64,000 nucleotides of DNA from Avena insularis (Eukaryota > Streptophyta > Magnoliopsida > Poales > Poaceae). A model generated the notes under the pieces. It worked only from the letters and a program-made list of their open reading frames with translations. It was not told the DNA's origin and did no database searches. Position numbers and translations under genes: made by a program. The DNA is taken from NCBI GenBank assembly GCA_023614405.1, contig JAJUPC010000232.1, positions 468,519 through 532,518 on the forward strand, written 5' to 3'. Each line of letters starts with the position of its first letter. The stretch's first letter is position 1. Shown in pieces: positions 13,990 through 24,342 of the stretch.

Positions 13990-15350
13990 TCAGATTTCAA
14001 ACTTCTGTTTTTAATCAAACTGGCCACGCGTCACGTTCTGGTTGGCGCAGTTCGGCCGGATCACGCGCTGTAGCCATTGGATCTAATCAAATCGTGCGGC
14101 ACAGGACGCGTACCTCTTCGCGGTTAAATGATCTAATCCTGCTCGCTCAATCTAGATCCTACGGTACTGATTCAATTGACCAAAAGTGAGCGGCGCCGGC
14201 GGCGGCTAGCGGCGGTGCACGGCCAGGCGGTGGCGGTGCTGGCAAAACAGGAAGCGAGGGAGGTTGGGGAGGTGCTCACCGAGGTCGCAGTTGGCTGGGG
14301 AAGCTCAACGTGGTCGTGATAGTCCAAGGGGCGCACGGTGCTGTCAGGGATTGCTCGCCGGAGCTGTTGCGAACGGCGGGTGCCTCTGGAGGTTGTTGTG
14401 GACAGAGTTGCAGGTCGCGCTGAGACAATTGAAAGGTAGCATTAGGTGCGTATGAGCATGGGGAGTAAGGGAGTGTCAATGAGAGGGTTTGGGGTGGTTT
14501 GGTTTACCAGGGAGGTTTCGCCGGAGTAGACACGCCGTCGGTGGTCTCTGTCGTGGTTAGAGTCGTCGCTAGAGGTCACGAGAAGATCAACCGAGGGTAG
14601 GGTTAGACGCAGGAGATCACGGAGGTGCTGTGTGCGTGAACGAGGAGAAGAGGGGCGACCGGAATCTACCTGTGGGGCTCGTCGGAGTTGGAGCGGACGG
14701 CGGCGTCGTTCAGAGCTCGTTGCAGACGTTGCTCTGGGACGCCCGCGGTCGAACTAAAAGTGCTGGGAGATGTGTCTGGGAGTGGGGAAGCTGCTAGGTT
14801 GCTTAGGGAGGCAAGGGGCGGTGAGTCTTGGCCGGAATCGACACTGGACCTCGTCGGAACAGAGGATGGTTTCTGGCAAAATACGGCAGCCTGAGGGCGA
14901 GATGAGGTGTGGTGACAGAGGGGAAAGGAGGAGGGAACGCTGGCGTTTTATCGAGCGTGGTCACTGCGAGGAATTACTCAGGCATTATGGCGAATTGATC
15001 GCGAGAAATTAGCGACAGAAACGGTCGCGAGGTGAGGGGAAGAAGGAGTCGCGGGGAGGACGATGAGTAGTAGAGGTGGGGTCGTCTTGTCAGCGATAGA
15101 AAAGGAAAGGGGGTTGGGTCCACCAGTCATACTCTGTGTGGGTTTCTTTTGCGGTGAAGAAAAACGGTTCGCTCGGGTGGGGGTGAACGATGAACAGGCG
15201 AGTGGGTCCGCTTGGCAGTGAAAGAAAGGGAGTGGGGTGGGGTCCAGTTGTCACTCTCTGTGCGGGTAAGTTTCTGAGTGAGAAAAGAATGCTTCGGGGA
15301 AGAGAACAGTGGGCTAGGTGGGTCATTGGGTTAGTTGGGCCAGAGGGTGG
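13990..15350. other. GC-rich core of the long LTR-like block
   Basis: About 1.4 kb of strongly GC- and CpG-rich sequence (for example the ggc-rich run at 14190-14245) lies between AT-rich arms. The open frames on both strands lack recognisable domains and have low-complexity Arg/Gly/Ala composition. It could be an LTR promoter region. I do not call a gene. Confidence 0.45.
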
Positions 15351-15529
15351 GCTGTTCTATTTTTTTTTCTGTCTGAAACATTTTTCTTTTTCTAAATCTA
15401 ATTTCTGTTTTGAATTTCAAACAATCAAACAAGGTTCAAACATTCAAACAATCACCAAACTTCACAACTTTGAACTTGGTTCTGTTTATCAACATAAACC
15501 AAATCCCAAAATAAAATAATATTTTTATT

Positions 15530-16400
15530 CATTTTAGGATCCATTCATTAATTAAATAAAATGGACCTTTTAGTTTATTAATAAAATAGGGTTTGATTTA
15601 ATTAATAAAATCTCCATTTGAAATCCAAATATTTTCAAAAATAAATCAGTAGGTTTTATTTGGAAATAAAGAATATTTGGAAGATTTGTTTAAAACAAAA
15701 TAACTTTTTATTTTAGGTTCCATTAATAATTAAATAAAATGGACCTTAGTTAATAATCCATATAGGATTTGTTTTATTAAAAACTTTAATTTGAAAATCT
15801 AAAATAAAACCAAAACACTTGTTTTATTTGAGAATATAGAAAACTTGGAAAACTTATTTTAAATAAATAAATAAGTTTTGATGTTTTGGAAATAGTAAAA
15901 CCTTTATTAATAAAACTTGGATATTTAAATCCTTTTTATTTTATTTTAAATAAACCTCTACTATTTTAATCAAATCAAAACCTTTTGTTTCAAAGTCTTG
16001 GCCAAGGTTTAATTTGGCTTTATAAAATAATCTTTATTTAAAATATTTATTTTCATTTTGAAAACCAAAACCTTTTATAAAAAGATTTCAAAGTAGTAAT
16101 AAAATACTTGGAAAACTTATTTAAAATAAATAAATAAGTTTTAGTGTTCATTTAAAATGGGAAAAGCCTTTACTTAAATAAAATTTGGATATTACATCCT
16201 TATTATTTTATTTAAATAAACCTTTACTCATTTTATCAAAACAAAATATTTTATTATAAAATCTTGGCCAAAATTAATTTGGCTCTTTAGAATATAATCT
16301 TTATTTATAATTCCACCTTTTCATTTGAAAACAAAGTCTTTTATTAAAAGATCCAAAACAGTATTTCCAAAATATTTTATTTTCCTTTATTAAATGTTTT
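15530..16400. repeat. AT-rich degenerate tandem duplications
   Basis: A segment of about 185 bp is repeated (the 'ttaaataaaatggacctt' motif at about 15553 and 15731). A segment of about 260 bp is also repeated ('acttggaaaactta', then 'aaataaataaataag', at about 15850 and 16110, each followed by 'tcttggccaa'). The copies are clearly diverged. Confidence 0.65.
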
Positions 16401-16557
16401 ATCTTTTTAAATCCCTTTAGGATTTTTATTTGATCCAAATTGGTTTGAAGTCCCAATTGAATTCAAAAAGTTTCTTCTGGCCCTGAAAATCAAACGAAGT
16501 TTTATTTTATTCATTTATTTTCACATTACAAGATTTGGAAAATCTTGGGATGTGACA

Positions 16558-18895
16558 GGTCCAATCTGAGTTATATGCTTGATAGACTACAAACTGAAAA
16601 TCCCAAGTCCCTTGAGTACGAGGGTCGCTCCTCATGCTACTCAACTTTAGTTACCGGTAAGTTCTTGTCATCGTAAATATGTGTGTATCATAGAGAACCG
16701 CCAACGGGGTACCCCTTGCCCGGTGATATGGAAGAATCCCCATATCAAAATGACAAGGCAAGCAGACAATGAGTATCTCAGCAATCTTCTTATTTACCAT
16801 GGGAAAATGGTGCTTTTTTCTCTCTTTCCTCTTTTCATAAATCTCTTTTTTTTCTTTTTCTCAATAGCTATCTCTCCTTTTTTTTATAAGAAGAATGCTT
16901 CATAGATATCATTATGGTTACGCTGCAGGTTTCCACCATGTTAGCGTGGATTAGACCAGCGACCCAGGCGTTTCTCTAAATCACATACATAACTCCATGG
17001 ACTTACAAGCTCCCCTTTTATTTCACACCGACGACATCCGCAAACAAAAGAGCAAGGTATCAACTGGGTATATATTTACAAGTGTTGAAAGCGTTCCCCA
17101 TGACAGCACGGTTCTGCTAATCCCCAGCCTATAATTAGCAAGCATATAACTTTCATGGAGAGTTCACAATGGTTCAGGTTTATTAAGTGCAGGAAATAAA
17201 GTGTGCCATCAAGTTCGTGAGAGCTTTACTAACTAATTTTCTCATAACAAGCAAACATTTTATTCGAAAGAAAACAAGGCATATTGAATATGCACGGAAG
17301 TAGCAAATGATGCTAATAGGTAGGTATGGTGGACACTTTGGCAATATTTACTTTAGGGAGTTGGAAACTTGAGTAAAACATACTCAGTGTGAGTGAAGGC
17401 TAGCAATAGTAAGGGAGCGACAAACGAGAGAGCAATAATGGCCATAATCATGCAGAGCGACAAAACATCATTGATCAAAGCATAAAGTGATACTACAAGT
17501 TGAAAACTAAAGGATCATAAAGGCTTATGGTTACTTGGGATAGTCATAACATGGTGTGAGCATGCGCCAAGTCAACCCAAATAAAGCATCAAAGGAGAAT
17601 ACCACTATACTATGCTTTAATATGCTAAAACAACGCATAATTCATCCAAGGCACATTAAGCAATCTCAATTATTTATAACTAGTCATGCTACAGCAAAGA
17701 ATACTAAGCATAAAGCCAAAACAATATCAAGCATGGCATGACAAAGCATAGGCCACAGTCAAAAACAAGCTCTCTTTACCACTTAAGCATGAGCTTTCCT
17801 ACTCTTTTCCAAACCAAACCAAACTATTTGAACACCAACATATGAAATAGGAGGTCCAACCAATTTATTCAGCAAACTAAGCAAACCAAGCAAACGAAAA
17901 CCAAAACGAAAAACGAAAAAGAAGACGCTCCAAGAACAACACAACTGTGCATGAAACAATAAAAATGAAGTGGTTGGAAGAAACCTGAGATTTTTATTGA
18001 TTAACAAGGGGATGCCTTGTGCATCCCGAAGCTTTGACGCTTGTACTTCTTGGATATTTCTTGGGGTGACACGCGTGGCATTCCCAAGCTTGAGCTTTAG
18101 TCCATCCTTCATCTCATTACTCATTCCTTCCATACACCTGAAATTTTCCCTTCATACAAAACTTCACACAATCTTTATTAGCAACATTAGTGCACTCAAG
18201 ATAAATAAGTCTTTAGGTTCAGTTCTAACACCACTAAACTTCCATTAAAACACTAGATACTGTAGCACTTCCCTCAAAAAGCTCACTTCCCCAAAAGAAC
18301 TCAAAAAGGAACCAACAAGAAGCAAATGCAAATAATGGTAGAAATCTGTCAAAACAGACCAGCAGGTAAAGACGAATTTTTTCGAAGACCTTCTGTTGCT
18401 CAAATCAAAAAGTGTTGAACTAACGAAAGTTAGATAACGACCTGGTACAGAAGCGCAAAAATTCACGCTTCAAAAGGACCTACAGAGATTTTACACAAAT
18501 TTTTACGGTGAAGCACATAAATCTATTTCAGGACAGCAACTTTCCCAGTCATTACTTCTCTCTCATTAGAGGTTACTCTTGGCACAAAAAGCAAATAAAA
18601 AGGATAAGGAGCAGTTATTACAGAGGTAATAACTTCCAAGACTCATCTAAAACTTTTGGGTTATCTCCCAATAAGTACTTTTCTTTAAAGCCTTTAAGTT
18701 AGGCATAAGCAAAAACTAAAATGGATAGAATAGAAGTAAGCAGAGATAATTATGGTGAAAATATTGTTTTGTTCAATGAAATCCTTTTGTTAACAAGGTT
18801 GATCAGGTCTTGTTACCAAAACAATTTCATATGAGACAAAACTTTGTATTCCACTAATGATTATGTTACATCAACCTTGATAGCAATGGTCCCAA
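16558..18895 (-). other. Non-coding internal region of element E (central part)
   Basis: There is no supported gene in this 2.3-kb stretch. It is AT-rich with a polypyrimidine patch at 16812-16885. The longest open frames (for example 17783-18133 minus) show no domain. In a standard gypsy element RT, RNase H and integrase would lie here, and they are absent. Confidence 0.5.
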
Positions 18896-20429
18896 TCATG
18901 ATAGTTTCAAATTTTTCTCTTGGTATGGGACAATATATTTCTCCAACTTGAATACCCTCAACATGTTCAATTGAAATTCAAAACCATAAGTCCTATCAAT
19001 CTTTTTGGGGAAATAGACAGTATGTTCCTTGTCATTAACATGGAAGGTCACCTTCCCTTGATTACAATTAATAACAGTTCCTGCAGTATTTAAGAAAAGG
19101 TCTCCCAAGAATAATAGACATATTATCATCTTCAGGCATTTCAAGCACAACAAAATCAGTTAATATCAAGCAATTGTGAGCCACCTGAATAGGTACATCC
19201 TCACATATACCCACAGGAATAGTGGTAGATTTATCAGCCATTTGCAAAGATATATCAGTTGGTATCAATTTTTCTAGTTGAAGCCTCTTGTAGAGAGAGA
19301 AAGGCATAACACTAACTCCATCTCCCAAATCACTCAAAGCAGTTCTAACATAACTATTCTTAATACAACAAGGGATAGTTGGAATCCCAGGTTCTCCAAG
19401 TTTCTTAGGAACCTTACCATTGAAGGAATAATTAGCAAGCAAAGTGGAAATTTCTTCATTAGGGATCTTCCTTTTATTCGAGACAATGTCCTTCATATAC
19501 TTTGAGTAAGGAGGCAATTTAATAGCATCAGTCAAAGGAATTTGCAGGAATAAAGGTTTCATCCACTCACAAAACTTATTATAATGTTCATCTTCCTTTG
19601 ACTTGTGTTTCTTATCAGGAAAAGGCATAGGTTTTTGGACCCAAGGCTCTCTTTCACTACCATGTTTCTTAGCAATAAAATCTTCTTTGGTGTATTTAGT
19701 ATTCTTAGTGTGGTTTTTAGGTTCTTCTTCAACTTTTTCTTCATTAGGAACTTCATTTTCTTCATTACCACTTTCAGTTTCAGCATCAGAGATAGATATA
19801 CTATTAGGATCTATAGCAGGTTCAGAGGGTTCTACTACAGTTTTATGTTTTTTTTTCCTTTTCTTATGAGTAGAACCACTATTTTCAGCTTGTTGGGAAT
19901 CCTGCTCAATTCTTTTGGGATGTCCCTCAGGATATAGAGGATCCTGGGTAGTAGCACCACTTCTAGTTCTAATTTCATAAGCATGTTTTTCTTTAGCAGC
20001 ATTAACTAGCAAGTCGTTTTGCACTTTAACGAGTTGATATATTTGAGTTTGAACCATTTGAAAGTGTTTAACAATCATTTTAACATCATTAGAGGTTCTT
20101 TCCACAATATCTTTCAACTCAACAATATCTCTAGTGTTTTCTATTAGATGATTTTGCACCCTTTTATTAAAGTTATCTTGCTTAACAATAAAGATATCAA
20201 ATTCTTCTAAGCATTGATCAAGAGGTTTAGAGTAAGCGATATCACCTTCATCAAAGTGTTGGAGAGAGTGTACCTCAATAGTGGATGAGTACGGAATATG
20301 CTTACATAATTCTTCTATAGGAGATAAATTCTTGACATCTGCAGCTTTAATTCCCTTCTCCTTAAGACATTTCTTAGCTTCCTTCATCACTTCATCATTT
20401 AATTCAATAACTATTGCACATCTGGTCAC
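18896..20429 (-). pseudogene. Gypsy gag/aspartic protease ORF of element E, frameshifted
   Basis: The main frame (20429 down to 19068, 453 codons) has a charged, Lys/Glu-rich N-terminal and central part consistent with a gag-like polyprotein region. Its C-terminal part is a retroviral-type aspartic protease. The active-site loop reads LSDLGDGVSVMP, where most relatives have DLGA, and the flap/ILGRPF segment is at the end. After ILGRPFLK the frame is lost; the match continues in a second frame (19153-18896) with NTAGTVINCNQGKVTFHVN. A one-base indel near 19085 therefore splits the domain. The protease would have processed the polyprotein. No RT follows. The N-terminus and true start are unclear. 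Confidence 0.75.
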
Positions 20430-20467
20430 TGGACAATAGTGAAGAGCAACAGTGACCAGATGTGCAA
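20414..20467. repeat. Perfect 18-bp inverted repeat (hairpin)
   Basis: The left arm 20414-20431 (ttgcacatctggtcactg) and right arm 20450-20467 are perfect reverse complements, separated by 18 bases. The hairpin overlaps the 5' end of the element E ORF. Confidence 0.85.
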
Positions 20468-21112
20468 CAATTAACTGGACAGTATCAGTAAAGAAAATGG
20501 TAATGAGCTGCGCGTACCAAGCTAACCTTTTGTCAAAAGGGCATTGTTGTTTCCTTTTCGAAGCCTACCATTAATTTAGATGTTCTCATCACAATTTATA
20601 TTGGCCCAATGAGATAGAGATTCAACAACCTAACATGACAATACTCTATTCTCTATTTTTAGCAGCAACCTTCCGCTACAAAGTGGATTAACAGTAATCT
20701 TCCGCTCGATTATCACCATGACCGTTGTCTGTGTGATCCTCCTGAGTAAAAAGCTATATATAAATATACAGTATTATTTATACTTCAAGCCTGCACCAAC
20801 CAGAACTTGACCAAAATAGAACAGAAAAACATAACAGTTTGTCTGAAAAGCACATACAAAAATCTCACATCTTATAGCCCACTAAATAGAACAACTTATA
20901 AAACTCCAGATCAAAGAACTTATATCATTAAGTGCTTATAATTTTGAAACATGCTGGCTCGGAACACTAATACTGTTAAGCTTTGGTAGCTCGGTTAGAA
21001 AACCTGCTATTAATGAAATGTCTTACTGCTAGTTGACACAGTGGAATTTACTTATGTCCTCACGATGGGATTGAGTTATTGAGTCTAGAATGAGAGGGAA
21101 AAATGGATGTCT
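20468..21112 (-). other. Non-coding leader region of element E
   Basis: AT-rich sequence between the hairpin and the short upstream ORF. I see no coding signal. A 'ctatatataaatatac' TATA-rich patch at 20750-20770 is probably chance in this base composition. Confidence 0.4.
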
Positions 21113-21277
21113 CTAGTCATCATGAGAAAGGGTACCTGCCTGTACCGTGATCTGCCATGGTTGCTGCTGGTGGTAATATGCATATCTAGGATAGAAACCA
21201 TACGTGTTAGAGTCCTCAGTACACCAACCATAATCAGTACCAGAGCCTTGGGATTGTCCATGGTACTCATCCTCCAT
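21113..21277 (-). CDS. Short Gln/Tyr-rich ORF, possible N-terminal gag exon of element E
   Basis: This is a 54-codon ORF starting ATG at 21277. It begins MEDEYHGQSQGSGTDYGW and continues with Tyr-, Gln- and Pro-rich residues to a TAG at 21113-21115. Such composition looks like a gag N-terminus and fits its position upstream of the gag/protease ORF. It could be a separate small ORF, or an exon spliced to the downstream frame. The function is unknown. Confidence 0.35.
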   Translation of the reverse strand: MEDEYHGQSQGSGTDYGWCTEDSNTYGFYPRYAYYHQQQPWQITVQAGTLSHDD

Positions 21278-21465
21278 TGATCCTGCTCATATTTGTGATC
21301 GAAGAGTATTGTGTGTCAATGAATAAAACTCGGAACAATCCAGCAGCAAAATTCGTAGTTGAAGACAAACGAGAGGCAAAAGCTACCTGTTTATTACCAA
21401 CGCCATAACCCCATATAACCCTTATGTTTTATCTCTTATCTTACTTCCATTCAAAAGTCTCATAG

Positions 21466-21724
21466 TGTTGGGGATATGACCCCGGGTACCCCAGAGTTGA
21501 GGTATCGAGAGATCTAATGGAGTATTAAGTAATTCACTAAGAGATGTGTGTAGAGGAAAGTCAAGTATGAGAATACATTTGTGGCATAAAGGGAGGAAGA
21601 TATAAAGAAAGGGGAAAAACCCAGCTGGGCCGAATTTCTTCAAACCTGGCCTGCTTTGACCATTCTCAGGCTGAATCAAGGCAGAAAGGGACAATAACCC
21701 GGCTCGGCCGAGTCACCCAGCCGG
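21466..21724 (+). repeat. Truncated LTR fragment
   Basis: The fragment begins TGTTGGGGATATGACCCCGG, a typical LTR 5' end. It runs 259 bp until it is interrupted by the LTR of element D, which starts with a similar TGTTGGGGATAT. The rest of this LTR is not seen elsewhere in the window. Confidence 0.55.
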
Positions 21725-22238
21725 TGTTGGGGATATACTTTCCAGGTATACCCACCGTGACTCGCTGACCAGGGTGGCCCATTTCGGGATAGAGCTTTGC
21801 TTCATGAGTGGCCCAGTCAGGGAGAGAAGATGGAAGCCCATCCGGCTACGGGAAGGCCCAGAAGACTTACCGACTTAGGCCTATGTAGTTACTTGTAGTC
21901 CAATATGTACTCTGTAACCGACTCTGTATCATAGCCGGATAGGTCTCTCCTGTAACCCTAGGCCGGATATCTATATAAGACTCCCTAGGGACCAGCCTTT
22001 AGGGCACCCACAACTTACAACCTCAACTCGCACAGGCGAAACCTCTCTTATAATTTGTACGTCCAGCTCTGCCGTATTACTGGATTGCTAGCAGGAGTAG
22101 GATGCGTCCATAGCCGGCAGATTCGAACTTAGGTAAAGCTTGTGTCCTCACCATCCCGGAATACCGTCGCCTCACACCCCATCTTTCTCCATGCCTCGAG
22201 GACCCCCTCTCGGCGTACATGTCTTCAATCCGACGATA
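21725..22238 (+). repeat. 5' LTR of element D (514 bp)
   Basis: The LTR begins TGTTGGGGATATACTTTCC and ends just before the primer-binding-like sequence at 22241. A TATA box (TATATAA) lies at 21972-21978 and a leader follows it. The last bases are TA rather than the canonical CA, probably a point mutation. Confidence 0.75.
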
Positions 22239-22240
22239 GG

Positions 22241-22258
22241 TGGCGCCCACCGTGGGGC
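22241..22258 (+). other. Primer-binding-type site of element D
   Basis: The sequence tggcgcccaccgtggggc directly follows the LTR. The same string follows the 5' LTR of element B at 38080. It is the conserved leader/primer-site string of many grass gypsy elements. Confidence 0.7.
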
Positions 22259-22552
22259 AGGTGAGTTTTAGATCTGTGTTCCGAGCGGAATCAGCACAAA
22301 TCAGAATCGGCGAGACATTCACCGTTGGCCGGGTCCTCTACGCCAGTGATGTCCCTCTTGTCCTTCTCGACGAGACTTGGATTCTGGCTAGGGAACCTAT
22401 GACCATCTACACAATCATGTCTTATTGCGAGATCAATGTTTACCTCAGTTTTGCTAAATCTGCTCAACCCACCCCAGTGGTGATGATAGAGGCAGAAGAA
22501 ATCTCTAGATCCACTTTGTCCATGGGGGCAGCAGGGTTTTGGGTCTCATAAA
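22259..22552 (+). other. Internal leader of element D, interrupted by element F
   Basis: One open frame (22240-22551) crosses this leader, but its product shows no domain. The sequence stops at the right end of copia element F and resumes at 30617. Confidence 0.5.
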
Positions 22553-24329
22553 TGTAGGAATTCCGCGCATAAAAACAATAAATTTTACTCTACGCCCCTG
22601 AACTCCTGAAGCTGCCATGACCTATCTATTAGTAATACGGTAACGGGAGGGGCTTTTCGCGAACTTACCCTTGAAGACCGAAAAGCGTTGTCAACGCTCA
22701 GAAGAGCGTGGTTGATGTAGACGAGCCGAAGCCGACCTCAAGGTCGTGATGAAGTCCTTGCGCTCCTTCTGGCTCCAACGACTTGAGTGCCTCAAGTGCG
22801 ACACCTCGCGGGGAGTTACATATGTCCGGTGCCTGACGATGACTCCTGCTTCCCCGATCCAGCAGCAGTTGCGGAAGTAGAGCTCCCGGATCCAAATCTC
22901 AGCGCGACGGCCTGCAGTGAAGATATCTCGCTGCAGTCAGACTTGGAACCACGGTCACGAGAGAGAGGGGGAGAGAGAAAATATCAATTGGAGGTCCTCC
23001 CAGAAGTGGGGAGACCTTTATTGATTATTGGGTGTATTTATCTTGGCCAAATACCCCACTATATATAGGGGGAGGAGGGGGTACACCCTCCCTCAAAGTT
23101 CCGGGGTGGGACTAAAGGAGAGGAGGGGTGGGGGAGGCGCCGCCGGCCACCTCCTCATGGGCCCCACGTGGCGGGCTGGCCCAATAGGTCCGCCGGCCCC
23201 TTGGCCCCTTCCCCCTCTTGCCTTCCCTAATGGGCCCTCTCCCCCCCGGGAATTGGCCCATTAAGCCTTTGACCATTAAATTGATTTTTCTCTTTATTAA
23301 ATAAATATGAATAAATGATTAAATCAACATTTAACATTCATTCACATATTATTCAATCTCCATGGCTGTGGAACACCTTCCACCTCCACTCCGGACAACC
23401 TCCGGACTTACCGAAACCCTTCCGGTTTTCTCCCTTCTTTTCTTCGGCGATTCTACCGATCCTATAAACACTCTCTAAGCATCATCAAGCCCTTAAGCGT
23501 GATACCCCACGATTCGGGAACACTCCAGACAGGGTCGGGACACTCCCGCACCAATGATCGACAGAGGGACCTGGATGGCCATGTGACCCCTGTGCGTTCC
23601 ACGAAGAACTTTCGTCGTTTGAACCGGGACAGTCGTGTCTTATTCCCTTTGTCATTCGATACTTGCATTACCCGAGATCTGATGAATGACATAACCATGT
23701 CAGGTTCAATCTCGTTACTGAACAATGCTACTTAACTCGTTCCGACAAGTGATATCCCCGTGATCTAATCACACGCTGCGCGGCTATTGGATATAACTTC
23801 TCCGAGTGGGCCCTTGAGTATCTTTCCGTCACATGGACAGACAAATCCTGCTCTTGACATATATTGCCTCTACGGTTTCCTCCGAATACCTGAACACACC
23901 TTTATAACCACCGTTTTACCAGATGGCGTTTGATGCTATCTAAGCACTCTCGGGAGACAGTGATTGATATAGCCTCACGGTCTAAGGAATAGTCTACGAG
24001 GATCCATTTCTAATCATCGTAACTTGAACTTCGTGACATGATCGGGTCACGATGTTTAGCTTGGGTATTGGTTCATCATCTCATTCTCTGAATGAGATGA
24101 CCTCATTTCCAACTGGCATAAATGCCACATGATCAGGAAACTTGATCATCTGTTGACCAATGAACTAGCGACTAGAGTTTCACTGGGAACCCCTGGTTGT
24201 TTGTATATCACACGTGTATTGATGTTTCCACTCAATACAGTTATAGCATGATATAAAACTTAATCATAAACTATATGAAATATGATAATAGTCCTTACTA
24301 CTATTTGTCTCTAGGGCATATTTCCAACA
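22553..24329 (-). repeat. 3' LTR of element F (1777 bp)
   Basis: On the minus strand the LTR runs from TGTTGGAAATATGCCC to ATTCCTACA. A TATATATA promoter box lies at 23060-23067 (minus). It is closely similar to 28867-30616 and to 56538-58323. Confidence 0.9.
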
Positions 24330-24342
24330 GTCTCCCACTTGC
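24330..24342 (-). other. Polypurine tract of element F
   Basis: GCAAGTGGGAGAC on the minus strand sits immediately upstream of the 3' LTR. This is the expected plus-strand primer of a copia element. Confidence 0.75.

Larger units (their letters stand above)
11830..16557 (-). mobile_element. Very long solo-LTR-like block (about 4.7 kb)
   Basis: On the minus strand the block starts TGTCACATCCCAAGATTTTC at 16557. It interrupts element E, whose non-coding sequence lies on both sides. Its composition is tripartite: an AT-rich arm (15360-16557), a GC/CpG-rich core (13990-15350) and a second AT-rich arm (11830-13990). No gag, pol or other coding signal is found. A TG...CA element of this size without coding capacity resembles the long LTRs of barley LARD elements (LTRs of about 4.5 kb are described for Sukkula); that link is inference. 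The left end is uncertain within about 11820-11880, and no clean target duplication was found. Confidence 0.5.
9737..21460 (-). mobile_element. Element E: Ty3/gypsy retrotransposon, 5'-truncated, no RT or integrase
   Basis: Read on the minus strand, the element ends in a 1426-bp LTR at the left, preceded by a polypurine tract. Its coding part is the protease-containing ORF at 18896-20429. No reverse transcriptase, RNase H or integrase motif is visible between that ORF and the 3' LTR. The 5' LTR is missing; the element stops near a foreign LTR fragment at 21466. A long block at about 11830-16557 is inserted in it. The protease style (a glycine-rich DLG motif, then ILGRPF) suggests an Athila-like gypsy lineage. 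Non-autonomous gypsy families that lack RT are known in Triticeae, so the missing pol may be a family trait rather than a local deletion. The right boundary is uncertain. Confidence 0.75.

Noticed and set aside
13990..15350. GC-rich stretch taken as a host gene CpG island
   Set aside because: No conserved protein domain or convincing exon structure. It is bounded by AT-rich arms of one LTR-like block inside element E.
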